Shown: positions 17,754 to 27,141, numbered from the stretch's first letter. The stretch is DNA of 35,940 nt from Acidobacteriota bacterium (GCA_025456205.1 JALOLA010000015.1:1-35940), one strand, 5' to 3'. The notes: generated by a model from the sequence alone, not told the origin. Program-made: numbers and translations.

Positions 17754-19682
17754 CTAGCGGAAGCGGTTGGTCGCGCTCTCCTTGATCTTTTCGAATATCT
17801 CGGCGTTGAAGCGGATCTTGTAGTCGTCCTTCTTGCTCATCAGGAAGGAGCCGAAGCGGGTGTTCCTGGCCTCATCCAGCCGGCGGCGGGTATAGCCTTC
17901 GCGCTCGCGGGCGAAATCGGCGTCCGTGACGGTCTTCTTGCTTTTCAGCTTGACGATGGCCACGGCGCTCTTCATCGCCAGCGGCTGCGAGTAGGAGTTC
18001 TCGGCCATGGCGAAGACGGCGTCGTCCAGCCCCGGCGTCGCGGGCAGGTCGCCCAGGCGGTTCCCGCGCTGGTAGGTGGCGCTCTCGACCTTCAGGCTTT
18101 CCGCCTTCAGGTAGTCCTCGACCTTCTTGGCGTCGGCCAGCTGGTTCAGCTCGGCGGCGACCATGGCGGCCCGCGCCGTCAGCAGTTCCAGCTTCTTGGC
18201 GTCGCGCACTTCCTTCTCGACCCTGTCCCGCGCCACGGCGAACGACTCGGCCTGCGGCTTGACGACGCGGGTCAGCTGCACAACGCCGACGCCCTCGGGG
18301 AATTCCAGCGGCTCGGAGACCTCGTTCTCGCCCAGGGCGAACAGCTTCTGCGAGATGTAGCCCATCTCGTCGATATCCTTGATGGCCTGGCCCTGGGTCA
18401 GCAGGCCGCTGTCGACGACCTTGGCGACCAGCTTGCCGGCCCCCGCCTTGAGGCTTCCGGCCTTCTTGACGGCCGCATGGGCCTGGGCGATCTTTTCGCC
18501 GGCCAGCTTCTTCAGCTCCTCGTTCTCGAGCACGCTGCGGATGCGGGCCTTGACGGCGTCATAGGGTTCCTGCGTTTCCGGGACTTTTTCGGAGACGTAC
18601 AGCAGCGAGAAGCCCTGGCCGGCGTCCACCGGCGAAGAAATGGCCCCGGCGCTGAGGTTATCGATCATGGTCTTTTCCTGGGGCGAGAAGCTCTGCCAGC
18701 CCCAGTAGCCCCAGTCTCCCCCGTCCTTGGCCTTCTCGTCAGCCGAGATCTCCATGGCCTTGGCGGCGAAGCCGCCCGGGGTGAGCCCGGCAGCGACCTC
18801 GTCCATGCGCTTCAGCACGTCCTCGCGCGTCGGCGCGTCGTAGGCGAGCCAGATGCGGCTGACCTTGATCTTGCCCGCCACCTTGAACATGGCCTTGTTC
18901 TGCTGGTAGTACGCGAACAGGTCCTCTTCCTTCAGCCGCAGCTCCTTCTTGAAATCGGCGAACTTCAGGGCCAGCACGTCGCCGGACCTCTTTTCGGCGC
19001 TCTGGAACAGGGCCGGATTCTTGGCATGAAAAGCGAGCAGCTCAGCCTCGCTTACCGCGGGCTCCTCCTTGATCTCGTCGATGCGCAAGGCGATATAGTC
19101 CAGCTCGGCCTTGTCGTTCTCCTTGCGGTAGTCCTGGCGCAGCGTGTCCGCGTCGAGGACCTGGCCGGCGGTCACCAGTTGCTTCAGCTTGTCGGCCAGG
19201 AGATCCTTGCGCAGGCTGTCCTCGAAATCGAGGACCGACATGTGGTTGTAGGCCAGGAGCCGCTCGTATTCCTCCGCGCCGATGAATCGGCCGTCGCGCT
19301 GGAAGGCGGAATGGCTGCGGATGGCCTCCTGCAGTTCCCCGTCGCTGACGGTCAGCTTGAGCCTGGCGGCCTCGCCCTGGACGATGCGCCCGCTGATCAT
19401 GCCCTGCAGCACCTGCTCGGCGATGCCCAGCTGCTGGATGGCCTGGCGGCTGAGGTTGTTCTTGAACTGCTTATTGTACATTTCCAGGTTCTGGGCCAGG
19501 TTCTTCTGGAATTCCTCGCCGCTGATCGCATAGCGGCCGACGGCGGCCACGTCGCGGTCCAGGTTCTCTCCCTCGAAACCGCCCGAGCCCCATTGCACGA
19601 AAATGAAGCCGATGAAGGCGAAGATGACCAGCCACAGGGTCCAGGAAAGCGTCTTGACGTTGTTCCTCATGGATTTGAGCAT
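17754..19682 (-). CDS. PpiD/SurA-type periplasmic chaperone with PPIase domain
   Basis: 642 residues with one N-terminal membrane anchor (about 13-30, TLWLVIFAFIGFIFVQW), as in PpiD, with the bulk in the periplasm. A SurA_N-like chaperone part (about 45-230) precedes a single parvulin (PpiC) domain at roughly 270-375 (IKVSRIWLAY, GGDWGYWGWQSFSP, AGQGFSLLYVSEKVPE), followed by a helical C-terminal part. It helps newly exported proteins fold. The ATG at 19682 has GGAGGA seven bases upstream, and the kinase stop lies three bases before the ATG, so the two genes are probably coupled. It lacks a second PPIase domain and is more PpiD-like than SurA-like. Confidence 0.88.
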   Translation of the reverse strand: MLKSMRNNVKTLSWTLWLVIFAFIGFIFVQWGSGGFEGENLDRDVAAVGRYAISGEEFQKNLAQNLEMYNKQFKNNLSRQAIQQLGIAEQVLQGMISGRIVQGEAARLKLTVSDGELQEAIRSHSAFQRDGRFIGAEEYERLLAYNHMSVLDFEDSLRKDLLADKLKQLVTAGQVLDADTLRQDYRKENDKAELDYIALRIDEIKEEPAVSEAELLAFHAKNPALFQSAEKRSGDVLALKFADFKKELRLKEEDLFAYYQQNKAMFKVAGKIKVSRIWLAYDAPTREDVLKRMDEVAAGLTPGGFAAKAMEISADEKAKDGGDWGYWGWQSFSPQEKTMIDNLSAGAISSPVDAGQGFSLLYVSEKVPETQEPYDAVKARIRSVLENEELKKLAGEKIAQAHAAVKKAGSLKAGAGKLVAKVVDSGLLTQGQAIKDIDEMGYISQKLFALGENEVSEPLEFPEGVGVVQLTRVVKPQAESFAVARDRVEKEVRDAKKLELLTARAAMVAAELNQLADAKKVEDYLKAESLKVESATYQRGNRLGDLPATPGLDDAVFAMAENSYSQPLAMKSAVAIVKLKSKKTVTDADFAREREGYTRRRLDEARNTRFGSFLMSKKDDYKIRFNAEIFEKIKESATNRFR

Positions 19683-19685
19683 TAC

Positions 19686-21245
19686 TTATTCCTCCGCATG
19701 CGTTTGGTTTTTGGGTTTCTTTGCAGTGATCTTCAGGTAGACCGACACCGTGGCCCCCTTGGCCTCGTTGTTCCGGATGACGATGTTGCCCTGGTGCTCC
19801 TGGATGATGTTGTAGGCGATGGTCAGCCCGATCCCCTTCTTCTGGGTGCGGTTCTTGGTGGTGTAGAACGGGTCGAAGGCCTTGTCCAGGTTCTTGAAGC
19901 CGCCGCCGTTGTCGGAGATCTCCACGATCGCCTGGCCCCGGTCCATCGAGTGCTTCAGGTCGATGACGACACGGCCGTCGCGGATGTTGTTCTCGCGCAT
20001 GGCCTCGATGGCGTTCTCCACGATGCCCTCGAACACCTGCCAGAGGGCGAAATGGTTGCCCTGGATGATGACGTCGTCCTGGAAATTGTTCTTGACGACG
20101 GCGTACTCGCCGTTCTCCGGGCGGCTGGTGATGACCTTGACCAGCTTATCCAGGAGGTTGGACAGGCTGAGCTCCATCTTGACCTGCTCCATGTCCGGGT
20201 TGAGCTGGTTGAGCTGGTCGATGATGTTCTTGATGCGCACGGCCTGCTTCTGGATGCTGTTCAGCTTTTCGCGGATATAGGGGCTGGCGTCCTCGCGGAT
20301 GCTGATGAGGTCGACGTAGCCCAGGATGCCGGTCAGCGGGTTGTTGATCTCGTGGGCGAACCCGGAGACGATGGCGGTCAGCGATTTCTGCTTCTCGGAC
20401 TGGATGATGTGCCGCTGCGTGTCGCGCAGCTCCTGCATGGCCACCTGCAGCTTCTGGTTGGACTCGTTCAATTCGCGGGTGCGCGAGGTGACCTGCTTCT
20501 CCAGGTCGCGGTGGGTGGCCTCGATCTCGGTCAGCATGCCCTCGATCTTTTCGGCCATCTCGTTGAACTGGTTGCCCAGGAAGGAGAATTCGTCGTTGGA
20601 ATGGATCTGGATGCGGTGGGAAAAGTCGCCGAAACTGATCTTCTCCAGGCCGTTCTTCAGGAGCTGGATGGGCTCGGTCAGCTTGCGGTTGATGACCACG
20701 ATGACGGCGATGAAGACCACCAGCAGCACTCCCGAGATGACGATGATATACAGGCGCAGCCCGGCGAGGATGGCTTCGTTCTCCTCGTTGGAATGGCCGA
20801 AGAGGATGCGCCCCCACACGGAGTCGGCGCCGGCGACCTTCACCGGCAGGTTGACCAGGAAATAGGGGCGGGCGCGGAAGGCGGCCTCGAGCACCCGCTC
20901 GTTGCCATCGGCGCGGTAGGGTTCCAGGTCGCCGCGGATCCAGTCCGGGCCCTTGAAAAAGATCTCCTTGCCCTCGGCGTCGAACAGGACGATGAAATCC
21001 AGGTCATTGCCCTTGAGTATCTCCTCGGCCTGTGCCTTCAGGTTCATGTAGTTGAAATAGATGAAATTGGGCTCGGTCATGGTCTCGAAGTCGCTGGCCC
21101 AGCGCACGAAGCTGGCCTTGGCCATGCGGTTGTTGGCGGAATTGACGATCTTCAGGATGAAAAACGAGGAAATGACGATGTAGGCCAGGCTGATGACGAC
21201 GAAAGATAGGAGGAACTTGGCGCGCAGCGTGTTTGTTTTTAGCAT
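19686..21245 (-). CDS. Membrane sensor histidine kinase, orphan
   Basis: 519 residues from ATG 21245. TM1 is at about 10-32, an extracytoplasmic sensor region at 33-162, TM2 at about 163-186, HAMP at 187-240, a coiled coil to 285, then the HisKA domain with phospho-acceptor His298 (GFAHEINNP) and an HATPase domain with N-box NAIEA (411-415), DNGGGF (445-450) and GIGL (471-474). The sensor sequence is not one I recognise. No response regulator is encoded in the window. An in-frame TTG 14 codons upstream is unlikely because it lies before the -10 box. The ATG has no clear Shine-Dalgarno. As first gene of the envelope operon it may report periplasmic state, but that is inference. Confidence 0.92.
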   Translation of the reverse strand: MLKTNTLRAKFLLSFVVISLAYIVISSFFILKIVNSANNRMAKASFVRWASDFETMTEPNFIYFNYMNLKAQAEEILKGNDLDFIVLFDAEGKEIFFKGPDWIRGDLEPYRADGNERVLEAAFRARPYFLVNLPVKVAGADSVWGRILFGHSNEENEAILAGLRLYIIVISGVLLVVFIAVIVVINRKLTEPIQLLKNGLEKISFGDFSHRIQIHSNDEFSFLGNQFNEMAEKIEGMLTEIEATHRDLEKQVTSRTRELNESNQKLQVAMQELRDTQRHIIQSEKQKSLTAIVSGFAHEINNPLTGILGYVDLISIREDASPYIREKLNSIQKQAVRIKNIIDQLNQLNPDMEQVKMELSLSNLLDKLVKVITSRPENGEYAVVKNNFQDDVIIQGNHFALWQVFEGIVENAIEAMRENNIRDGRVVIDLKHSMDRGQAIVEISDNGGGFKNLDKAFDPFYTTKNRTQKKGIGLTIAYNIIQEHQGNIVIRNNEAKGATVSVYLKITAKKPKNQTHAEE

Positions 21246-21263
21246 GTGCGTAAGGCGTATTTT

Positions 21264-21269
21264 ATTATA
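21264..21269 (-). promoter_or_regulatory. -10 box of the histidine kinase operon
   Basis: A perfect TATAAT on the minus strand ends 18 bases before the ATG at 21245. A -35 box is weak (CTGATT at 16 bases). It suggests that the ten-gene run down to ruvX has its own start. The leader would be only about 12 bases. Confidence 0.5.
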
Positions 21270-21292
21270 AATAAGGATAAATAGCAATCAGG

Positions 21293-21318
21293 AAAACCGC
21301 ACCAGCCGCGGGTGGCGG
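21293..21318 (-). terminator. Possible Rho-independent terminator after era
   Basis: On the minus strand, CCG-C-CACC, a seven-base loop and GGTGCGG form a stem with one bulged C, followed directly by TTTTCCT. It lies between the era stop and the kinase promoter, which makes sense for ending the phoH-era operon. The T-run is short. Confidence 0.45.
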
Positions 21319-21331
21319 GCGCGGCCGGCGA

Positions 21332-22216
21332 TCAGTCGAAGATCTCGCGGATGATCTGCGGCGAGTTGCGCCAGTCGGGGACGACCTTGACGTGCAGGTC
21401 GAGGAACACCTTCTTGGCGAAGTATTCCTCGAGGGCGGCGCGGCCCTCGATGCCGATGCGCTTGATCAGCCCGCCCTGCCTGCCGATGACGATCTTCTTC
21501 TGCGCCGTGGATTCCACGTAGATCTCGGCGCGCACGTAGACCGTATCGCCGCGGTCCTTGATCTCCTCCACCTTCAGCGTGGTGGTGAAGGGCAGCTCGT
21601 CCTCGACCTGGTCCAGCACCTTTTCCCGGACCAGCTCGCCGACGTAGAAGTTCTGTCCCTGCAGCGTGGTCTCCTCGGCGGGATAAAAATTCTCCCCCTC
21701 GGGCAGGGTTTTAAAAATGAGGTCTTCCAGCAGGTCGAGGTTGACGTTGCGCAGGGCGGAGATGGGCACGATCTCCTTCCAGGGAAATGCGTCCTTGTAT
21801 TCCTGGATCTTCTCCAGCACCCGGCCCTTGTTCAGCTTGTCGATCTTGTTGATCACCAGGAAAACGACCTTGCCTGCCTCGCGCAGCAGGTCGAAGATGA
21901 ACTGGTCGTGCTGGGCGGCGCCGATGTCGACGAAAAACAGGACGAGGTCGGCGTCGTGCAAAGCGTCGCGCACCTCCTTCATCATCAGCTCATTCAGCCG
22001 GAAGTGCGGCTTGTGGATGCCCGGGCAGTCGAAGAAGACGGCCTGGCCGCGCTCGGTGGTGCGGATGCCCAGGATCTTGCGCCGCGTGGTCTGCGGCTTG
22101 GCGGAAACGATGGCCACCTTGGCTTCCATCACGGCGTTGAGAAAGGTCGACTTGCCGACATTGGTGCGCCCTACCAGGGCCACGTAGCCCGAGCGCCGCC
22201 CCTTACTTTGAGTCAC
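21332..22216 (-). CDS. era: GTPase Era
   Basis: Era binds the 3' end of 16S rRNA and helps 30S assembly. The 294-residue protein shows the P-loop GRTNVGKST (16-24), the switch QTTRRKILGI, FDCPGIHKP, NKIDKL and the C-terminal KH domain (IVIGRQGGLIKRIGIEGR). The size is normal. The ATG overlaps the corC end by 14 bases. Together with phoH, pgpH and ybeY upstream it matches the gene order conserved in many bacteria, where ybeY and era act in rRNA maturation. Confidence 0.96.
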   Translation of the reverse strand: MTQSKGRRSGYVALVGRTNVGKSTFLNAVMEAKVAIVSAKPQTTRRKILGIRTTERGQAVFFDCPGIHKPHFRLNELMMKEVRDALHDADLVLFFVDIGAAQHDQFIFDLLREAGKVVFLVINKIDKLNKGRVLEKIQEYKDAFPWKEIVPISALRNVNLDLLEDLIFKTLPEGENFYPAEETTLQGQNFYVGELVREKVLDQVEDELPFTTTLKVEEIKDRGDTVYVRAEIYVESTAQKKIVIGRQGGLIKRIGIEGRAALEEYFAKKVFLDLHVKVVPDWRNSPQIIREIFD

Positions 22217-23420
22217 GGCGCACGCGCACGGTCTTGATGCGGTTCTTTTCCATTTCCCTGACCTCGAAGACGAAGCCCGCGGCCGTGACCCGGTCCTGCA
22301 CCGAGGGGATCTTGCCCAGTTCGCAGCTGATCAGCCCGGCCACGGTCTGGTAGTCGGCGTTCTCTTCGATCTCGATGCCCAGGGCCTCGTTGAGCTCGTA
22401 GATGGAGGTGTCGCCGCGCACGGTCCAGCCGTCGCGGTCGCGGGCGATGGGCTCCAGGTCCTCATCGTACTCGTCCTTGATGTCGCCGACGATCTCCTCG
22501 ATGATGTCCTCCATGCTGATCACGCCCGAGACGCCGCCGAACTCATCGCTGACGATGGCGAACTTCTGGTTGGTACGCTGCATTTCCTTGAGCAATTCCA
22601 GGATGCGCATGGTCTCGGGGATGAAGAAGGGCGGGCGCAGGATCTCCTTGATGTTGAAGTCGTCGCGTCCCCAGTAATCCAGGACGTCCTTGGCCAGGAT
22701 GATGCCCTCCACGTTGTCCAGCTTGTCGGCGACGACCGGGAAGCGCGATTTCTTCTTCTCGCGGATGGTGGCGACGATCTCCTCCAGGCTGGCGTCGATG
22801 TGCACGTGGGTCATGTGCACGCGCGGCGTCATGATCTCCTTGACCAGGGTGTCGCCGAATTCCAGGACGCTCTCGATCATCTCCTGGTCTTCCTTCTCGA
22901 TGACCCCCTCCTTGGCCCCTTCCTCGAGGAACACCTCCAGCTGCTCGTCGCTGAGCTCCTCGTCCCCGTTCCCGCTGGGGTCCATCGCGTTCTCCTTCAG
23001 GAAAATCGAGAAAACGTAGTTCAGGGGATAGAAGATCGACCAGGCGACGGGAAAGAGGAAGATCAGGTGGCGCAGCACGGCCTCGCGGTTGCGGTAGGCC
23101 ACGATGTAGAAGACCACGTTGAAGAACACGAGGTAGAAAAGGCCGATGAGCAGGATGCGCAGCGCCGCCGACGGGATCGCTTCCCGGGCCAGGCGGAACG
23201 TGCAGAGCATCAGGATGATCTGCAGCACGAAGACGACCGTCTCCAGCGAATGGATGACGAGGTCGAACTTCTCCACGAAAGGGAAGCGCGGCAGGCGCCG
23301 GCCTTCCATGCTCTTCAAAAACCTGGCCAGCGAGATGCGCGAAAAGCTCTCAAAGCTGCTTTCCAGCAGGTGGAAGAGCACGGCGACCAGGAAAAGGGCG
23401 ATCAGGCCGGCGAGGCTCAT
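22203..23420 (-). CDS. CNNM/CorC (HlyC) family membrane protein with CBS pair
   Basis: 405 residues: a DUF21/CNNM membrane domain (about 1-140, with hydrophobic segments near 3-20, 60-80, 85-110 and 120-140), a CBS pair (about 190-320, with the hallmark VKEIMTPRVHM and DEFGGVSGVISMEDIIEEIVGDI), and a CorC_HlyC transporter-associated domain (about 330-402). Such proteins act in Mg2+ or Co2+ efflux or its control. The start overlaps the ybeY stop as ATGA. In Firmicutes, dgkA and cdd often sit between ybeY and era; here corC takes that place, as in several Gram-negative groups. Confidence 0.92.
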   Translation of the reverse strand: MSLAGLIALFLVAVLFHLLESSFESFSRISLARFLKSMEGRRLPRFPFVEKFDLVIHSLETVVFVLQIILMLCTFRLAREAIPSAALRILLIGLFYLVFFNVVFYIVAYRNREAVLRHLIFLFPVAWSIFYPLNYVFSIFLKENAMDPSGNGDEELSDEQLEVFLEEGAKEGVIEKEDQEMIESVLEFGDTLVKEIMTPRVHMTHVHIDASLEEIVATIREKKKSRFPVVADKLDNVEGIILAKDVLDYWGRDDFNIKEILRPPFFIPETMRILELLKEMQRTNQKFAIVSDEFGGVSGVISMEDIIEEIVGDIKDEYDEDLEPIARDRDGWTVRGDTSIYELNEALGIEIEENADYQTVAGLISCELGKIPSVQDRVTAAGFVFEVREMEKNRIKTVRVRRDSK

Positions 23421-23833
23421 GGCAGCTCCGCGGCGAACTCGGCGAACAGGCTCTCCTGCAGCGCCAGCATCTCTCCCCGGTCCACCTCGTGGTCAAGCCC
23501 CTTCAGGTGCAGCAGGCCGTGAATGGCCAGCAGCAGCACTTCCCTGGCCAGCGAATGGCCGTGCTGCCGGGCCTGTTCCGCGGCGACGGGCATGCAGACC
23601 AGGATGTCGCCGGCGTAAAGCCCGTTGGGCAGAGTTTCGCCGGAGGGGAAGCTCAGCACGTCGGTGGCGCGGTCCTTGCCCCGGTAGGTGCGGTTCAGCG
23701 TCCGCACCTCCTCCTCTCCGGACAGGCGGATGGTCGCCCCGCCTTCGAGGCCGATGCGCGCGGCCACCTTCCTGGCAAGGGCCGGGAACGTTCGCGCCGG
23801 CAGGGGGAATCCCTCGTGCTGGACGGCGATCAT
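23417..23833 (-). CDS. ybeY: Endoribonuclease YbeY
   Basis: A zinc-dependent RNase involved in 16S rRNA 3' end maturation and 70S quality control. The three-His zinc motif is intact in HGLLHLKGLDH, preceded by NRTYRGKDRATDVLSFP, the other family signature. The start is ATG at 23833, seven bases after GGGAG, overlapping the pgpH stop as ATGA; this gives 138 residues, the expected size. The open frame continues upstream to 24523, but that part is a shadow inside pgpH with biased composition. Confidence 0.95.
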   Translation of the reverse strand: MIAVQHEGFPLPARTFPALARKVAARIGLEGGATIRLSGEEEVRTLNRTYRGKDRATDVLSFPSGETLPNGLYAGDILVCMPVAAEQARQHGHSLAREVLLLAIHGLLHLKGLDHEVDRGEMLALQESLFAEFAAELP

Positions 23834-26106
23834 TCCGACTTCTCCCTGCTGAAGTCGAAGCCCGGGTATGAGATGCGCTGGTGATAGATCGAGGCCAGCT
23901 TGCCGTAAAAGCTCTTGGCGATGGTGTTCAGCGCCTTGAAGGTCAGCCCGTCGCACTCGTCGAACTGGTTCTCGGCGATGTCGGAGGCGATGATCTTCTC
24001 CACGACGTTGCGAATGTCGCTGTCGTCGGGGGCCGAGAGGCTCTTGGTGGCCGCCTCCACCTGGTCGGCCAGCATGACGATGGCTTCCTCCACCTGCTGC
24101 GGCTTCTTGCCCGGGTAGCGGAACATGTTCTCGTCGAACTCGTCCAGCTGGCCGGCGCTCATCTCCTCGGCCTTGGCGTGGAAGAACCTCACCACCTTGT
24201 TGCCGTGGTGCTGGGAGATCGCCTGGATTACTTTTCTGGGCAGCTTCAGCTGCTCGGCCTTCTCCAGCCCGAGCGGGATATGCGAGATGATGACCTTGGC
24301 GCTCTCCAGGGGCGTCAGCTTCCCGTGCGGGTCTTCGTACACCGACTGGTTCTCGGTGAAGAACTGCGGGTTGTCGATCTTGCCGATGTCGTGGTACAGG
24401 GCCATGGCCCGCACCAGCAAGGGCGACAGCTCCAGCTCCTGGGCGGCGGCCTCGGCCAGGGAGGCCACCATCTGCGAATGGTGGTAGGTGCCCGGGGCCT
24501 TCTCCAGCATCTCGCGGAAGCACGGCAGGTTCAGGTTGGTGATCTCGACCAGCTTCAGGTCGGTGACCAGCTTGAAGATCACCTCCCAGAGGGGGATCAT
24601 GAAGTTGGCGATGAACGCCGACAGCAAAGCGGAAAGGATCCCGAGCGCCACATAGAAGGCGGCCAGCGTCCAGCTGGTCTCCTCGGCGCTGAGGGCGAAC
24701 ACCAGCGAGGTCAGCATGTTGACGGGCAGCAGCCAGAAAAAGGCGGCCTTGAGGATCGAGGAGCGCTTCAGCCGCTGGTAATACTCGACGCCGAAGCCGA
24801 CGGCCAGGTTGCCGGCCAGGACGAACAGCAGGATCTTGAAGTCCCAGTCGCAGACGAAGCCGCCGATGACGGCGTTGATGGTGGAGAAGACCACGGCGCT
24901 CTGCAGGTCGAACAGGAAGGCGATGATCAGCGAGCCGACGGCGAAGGGGATGCCATAGGCCAGGGCGGAGGTGTCCACGCGGATCTCGAAGGCCAGGTTC
25001 TTGAGGATCAGAGGATAGATGAACAGGGCCAGGCGGTAGATCAGGACGCTGGCGATGAAGGTCACGCCGGAGACGAAGTTCAGCCGGCTGCGGTTGATGC
25101 CCCCGTTCTTGGCCAGGATGTTCAGCTTCCAGAAGAAAAAGAAGAGGATGCTCAGGACGACCAGGATGAAAAAGACGCCGGGGATGCGGCGCGAGCTGGT
25201 TTTTTCCTCGGCGGCGATGAGCCGGATCAGGCGCAGGTGGTCCTTGTTCAGCTCGTCACCGCGGCGCAGGATGATCTTGCCTTTTTTCAGGTGGATGAAA
25301 ACGGGGTTGACCAGTGCCAGGGTCTTTTCCTCCTGGAGACGGGTCAGGACCTTGGAAAAGGTCACATTAGTACTTATGAATTCCAGCAGGATCGGCTTGA
25401 CGGTCTCTTTTTCGCGCGTATTGAGGGGTGAATCCCCTAAAAAACCGGATAATTTGCCTTCAATGTCCTTCAGATCAAAGAAATCAGCCAGTTTTGCCTG
25501 GGAATAGCCCTTTTTCTCGCTATAGACAATGATCTCGTCATTGTTTCCCCTGGGGACACCGATCCGCGACAACAGGATGCCCTTTTCCTCCCAGGCCTTC
25601 ACTTCGAGGAGCAGGAGGTTCAGGTCGATCTTGGCGAAGGGGTTGGACTGCAGCAGCAACGAGAGCTCGGGCTGGCGCGGTTCCAGGCCGAAATTCTCGC
25701 GGATGCGCGCCTGGACGGCTTCCAGGTCCTGTTTTTTCAGAAGGAAATCCTTGCGGACCTCCTTGATGAAGCGGAACCACTCGTTCAGCAGCATCTGGCT
25801 GCCGGCGATCTTCTGCTCGTTGAATTCGTAGACCGGGACTAGGGCTTCCATGGCCTGGCGCCGGTTCAGCTCGGTCATCTCCCGGTCTTCGACCGTCATG
25901 TCCTTGCCGATGACGATGTCGGCCCCGGCGATGTCGCCAACCTTCAGCCCGGTGTCGGGAATGGAGCGCGCCGGCGGCATATAGCCGATATAGGCGATGG
26001 TCAGGATGAAAAAGACGCCGATCAGCAGCTTGCCCCAGGACGAACTCCCCTTCTCCTGGGTTTGCGGGTGCTGCCTCTTCTTTTTTAGCTCCAGGTCAAA
26101 GTTCAT
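23830..26106 (-). CDS. 7TM-HD receptor phosphodiesterase (PgpH/YqfF-like)
   Basis: 758 residues. One N-terminal membrane segment (about 26-43) precedes an extracellular 7TMR-HDED domain (about 50-310), seven membrane segments (about 315-510) and a cytoplasmic HD domain with HHSQMVASLAEAAA and LYHDIGKI. Listeria PgpH of this family hydrolyses cyclic di-AMP, but I see no c-di-AMP cyclase in the window, so the nucleotide substrate here is inference. It overlaps phoH and ybeY by four bases each, the classical phoH-yqfF-ybeY order. Confidence 0.93.
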   Translation of the reverse strand: MNFDLELKKKRQHPQTQEKGSSSWGKLLIGVFFILTIAYIGYMPPARSIPDTGLKVGDIAGADIVIGKDMTVEDREMTELNRRQAMEALVPVYEFNEQKIAGSQMLLNEWFRFIKEVRKDFLLKKQDLEAVQARIRENFGLEPRQPELSLLLQSNPFAKIDLNLLLLEVKAWEEKGILLSRIGVPRGNNDEIIVYSEKKGYSQAKLADFFDLKDIEGKLSGFLGDSPLNTREKETVKPILLEFISTNVTFSKVLTRLQEEKTLALVNPVFIHLKKGKIILRRGDELNKDHLRLIRLIAAEEKTSSRRIPGVFFILVVLSILFFFFWKLNILAKNGGINRSRLNFVSGVTFIASVLIYRLALFIYPLILKNLAFEIRVDTSALAYGIPFAVGSLIIAFLFDLQSAVVFSTINAVIGGFVCDWDFKILLFVLAGNLAVGFGVEYYQRLKRSSILKAAFFWLLPVNMLTSLVFALSAEETSWTLAAFYVALGILSALLSAFIANFMIPLWEVIFKLVTDLKLVEITNLNLPCFREMLEKAPGTYHHSQMVASLAEAAAQELELSPLLVRAMALYHDIGKIDNPQFFTENQSVYEDPHGKLTPLESAKVIISHIPLGLEKAEQLKLPRKVIQAISQHHGNKVVRFFHAKAEEMSAGQLDEFDENMFRYPGKKPQQVEEAIVMLADQVEAATKSLSAPDDSDIRNVVEKIIASDIAENQFDECDGLTFKALNTIAKSFYGKLASIYHQRISYPGFDFSREKSE

Positions 26107-27044
26107 TTTTCGACCCGTTCGTAGGCCTCGATGATGCGCTGGATCAGGGGGTGGCGCACGATGTCTTTCATGGTCAGGTGCACGACGCCGATCCCCGGCA
26201 CGTCCTTGAGGATCTTGATGGCCTTGAATATCCCCGATTTCTTCGGCTGTTCCAGGTCGATCTGGGTGATATCGGCGGTGACCACCACCCGCGAGTTCAG
26301 CCCGAAGCGGGTGAGGAACATCTTCATCTGCGAATCGACCGTGTTCTGGCCCTCATCGAGGATGATGAAGGCGTCGCTGATCGTCCGGCCCCGCATGTAC
26401 GCCAGGGGGGCGATCTCGATGATCCCCTTCTCGATCAGCTCCGAGGTGCGCTCGAAGCCGATCAGGAAATACAGGGCGTCATAGAGCGGCCGCAGGTAGG
26501 GGTTGATCTTCTGCTGGATGTCGCCGGGGAGGAAGCCCAGTTTCTCGCCGGCTTCGACCACCGGGCGGGTCAGCACGATGCGCTCCACCCGCTTGTTGAA
26601 CAGGAAATTCAGGGCCATGGCGATGGCCAGGAAGGTCTTGCCGGTGCCGGCCGGGCCGATGCCGAAGACCATGTCACGGTTCTGGATGGCTTCGACGTAG
26701 CTGCGCTGGTTGAAGGTCTTGGGGTAGACCTCCTTGCCGTCCACCTTGATGATATGCTTCTTGAAAATATCCTCCTGGACCTGCTCGAGCTTGCCCTCGG
26801 CCACCAGGTTCAGGCTGAACTGGATGTCATGGTCCTGCAGCTTGCCGTTCTCCTCGTGCAGCAGGACCAGGTGCTGCAGGTATTTCTTGAACTTGCGCGC
26901 CTGGACGCCGTTGCCCGAATACATGACCTTGTCGCCGCGCAGGGCGATCTCCAGGCCGAACGCTTTCTCGATCGCTTCCAGGTTCTTTTGGATCAGGAAC
27001 GGGAAATGGTTGCCCAGCCCGTCAGGGCAGATGAACTCTTCCAT
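26103..27044 (-). CDS. PhoH-like ATPase (PhoH/YbeZ family)
   Basis: A 313-residue P-loop ATPase related to the helicase core of RecD. Walker A is GPAGTGKT and Walker B is IILDEGQN, followed by TRFGLNSRVVVTADITQIDLE and RHPLIQRIIEAYE. The N-terminal 100 residues form a KH-like RNA-binding part. PhoH/YbeZ proteins partner with YbeY in rRNA processing, and ybeY is two genes downstream. It is the first gene of the operon and has a clear promoter upstream. Confidence 0.94.
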   Translation of the reverse strand: MEEFICPDGLGNHFPFLIQKNLEAIEKAFGLEIALRGDKVMYSGNGVQARKFKKYLQHLVLLHEENGKLQDHDIQFSLNLVAEGKLEQVQEDIFKKHIIKVDGKEVYPKTFNQRSYVEAIQNRDMVFGIGPAGTGKTFLAIAMALNFLFNKRVERIVLTRPVVEAGEKLGFLPGDIQQKINPYLRPLYDALYFLIGFERTSELIEKGIIEIAPLAYMRGRTISDAFIILDEGQNTVDSQMKMFLTRFGLNSRVVVTADITQIDLEQPKKSGIFKAIKILKDVPGIGVVHLTMKDIVRHPLIQRIIEAYERVEK

Positions 27045-27080
27045 TAAAAAAATCCCAACCGTGGTCTATTCATTGCCAGA

Positions 27081-27109
27081 ATTATAGAAAGCAATCGGCA
27101 AAAAGTCAA
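27081..27109 (-). promoter_or_regulatory. Promoter of the phoH-pgpH-ybeY-corC-era operon
   Basis: Minus strand TTGACT (27109-27104), 17 bases, TATAAT (27086-27081). The RNA would start near 27074, leaving a leader of about 30 bases. Confidence 0.8.
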
Positions 27110-27141
27110 ATCGGGCACCCCGGGAGCGGCGCTTCCGGCGC

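Noticed and set aside
17679-21209. A 1,176-codon open frame on the plus strand
   Set aside because: It lies wholly antisense to ppiD and the histidine kinase, both firmly identified; its translation is rich in Leu, Asp, Gly and Val in the way of a codon-bias shadow and shows no domain.
27045-27141. Terminator after metH
   Set aside because: GCGC-containing inverted repeats at 27122-27141 are weak and lack a T-run; the spacer is better explained by the phoH promoter.
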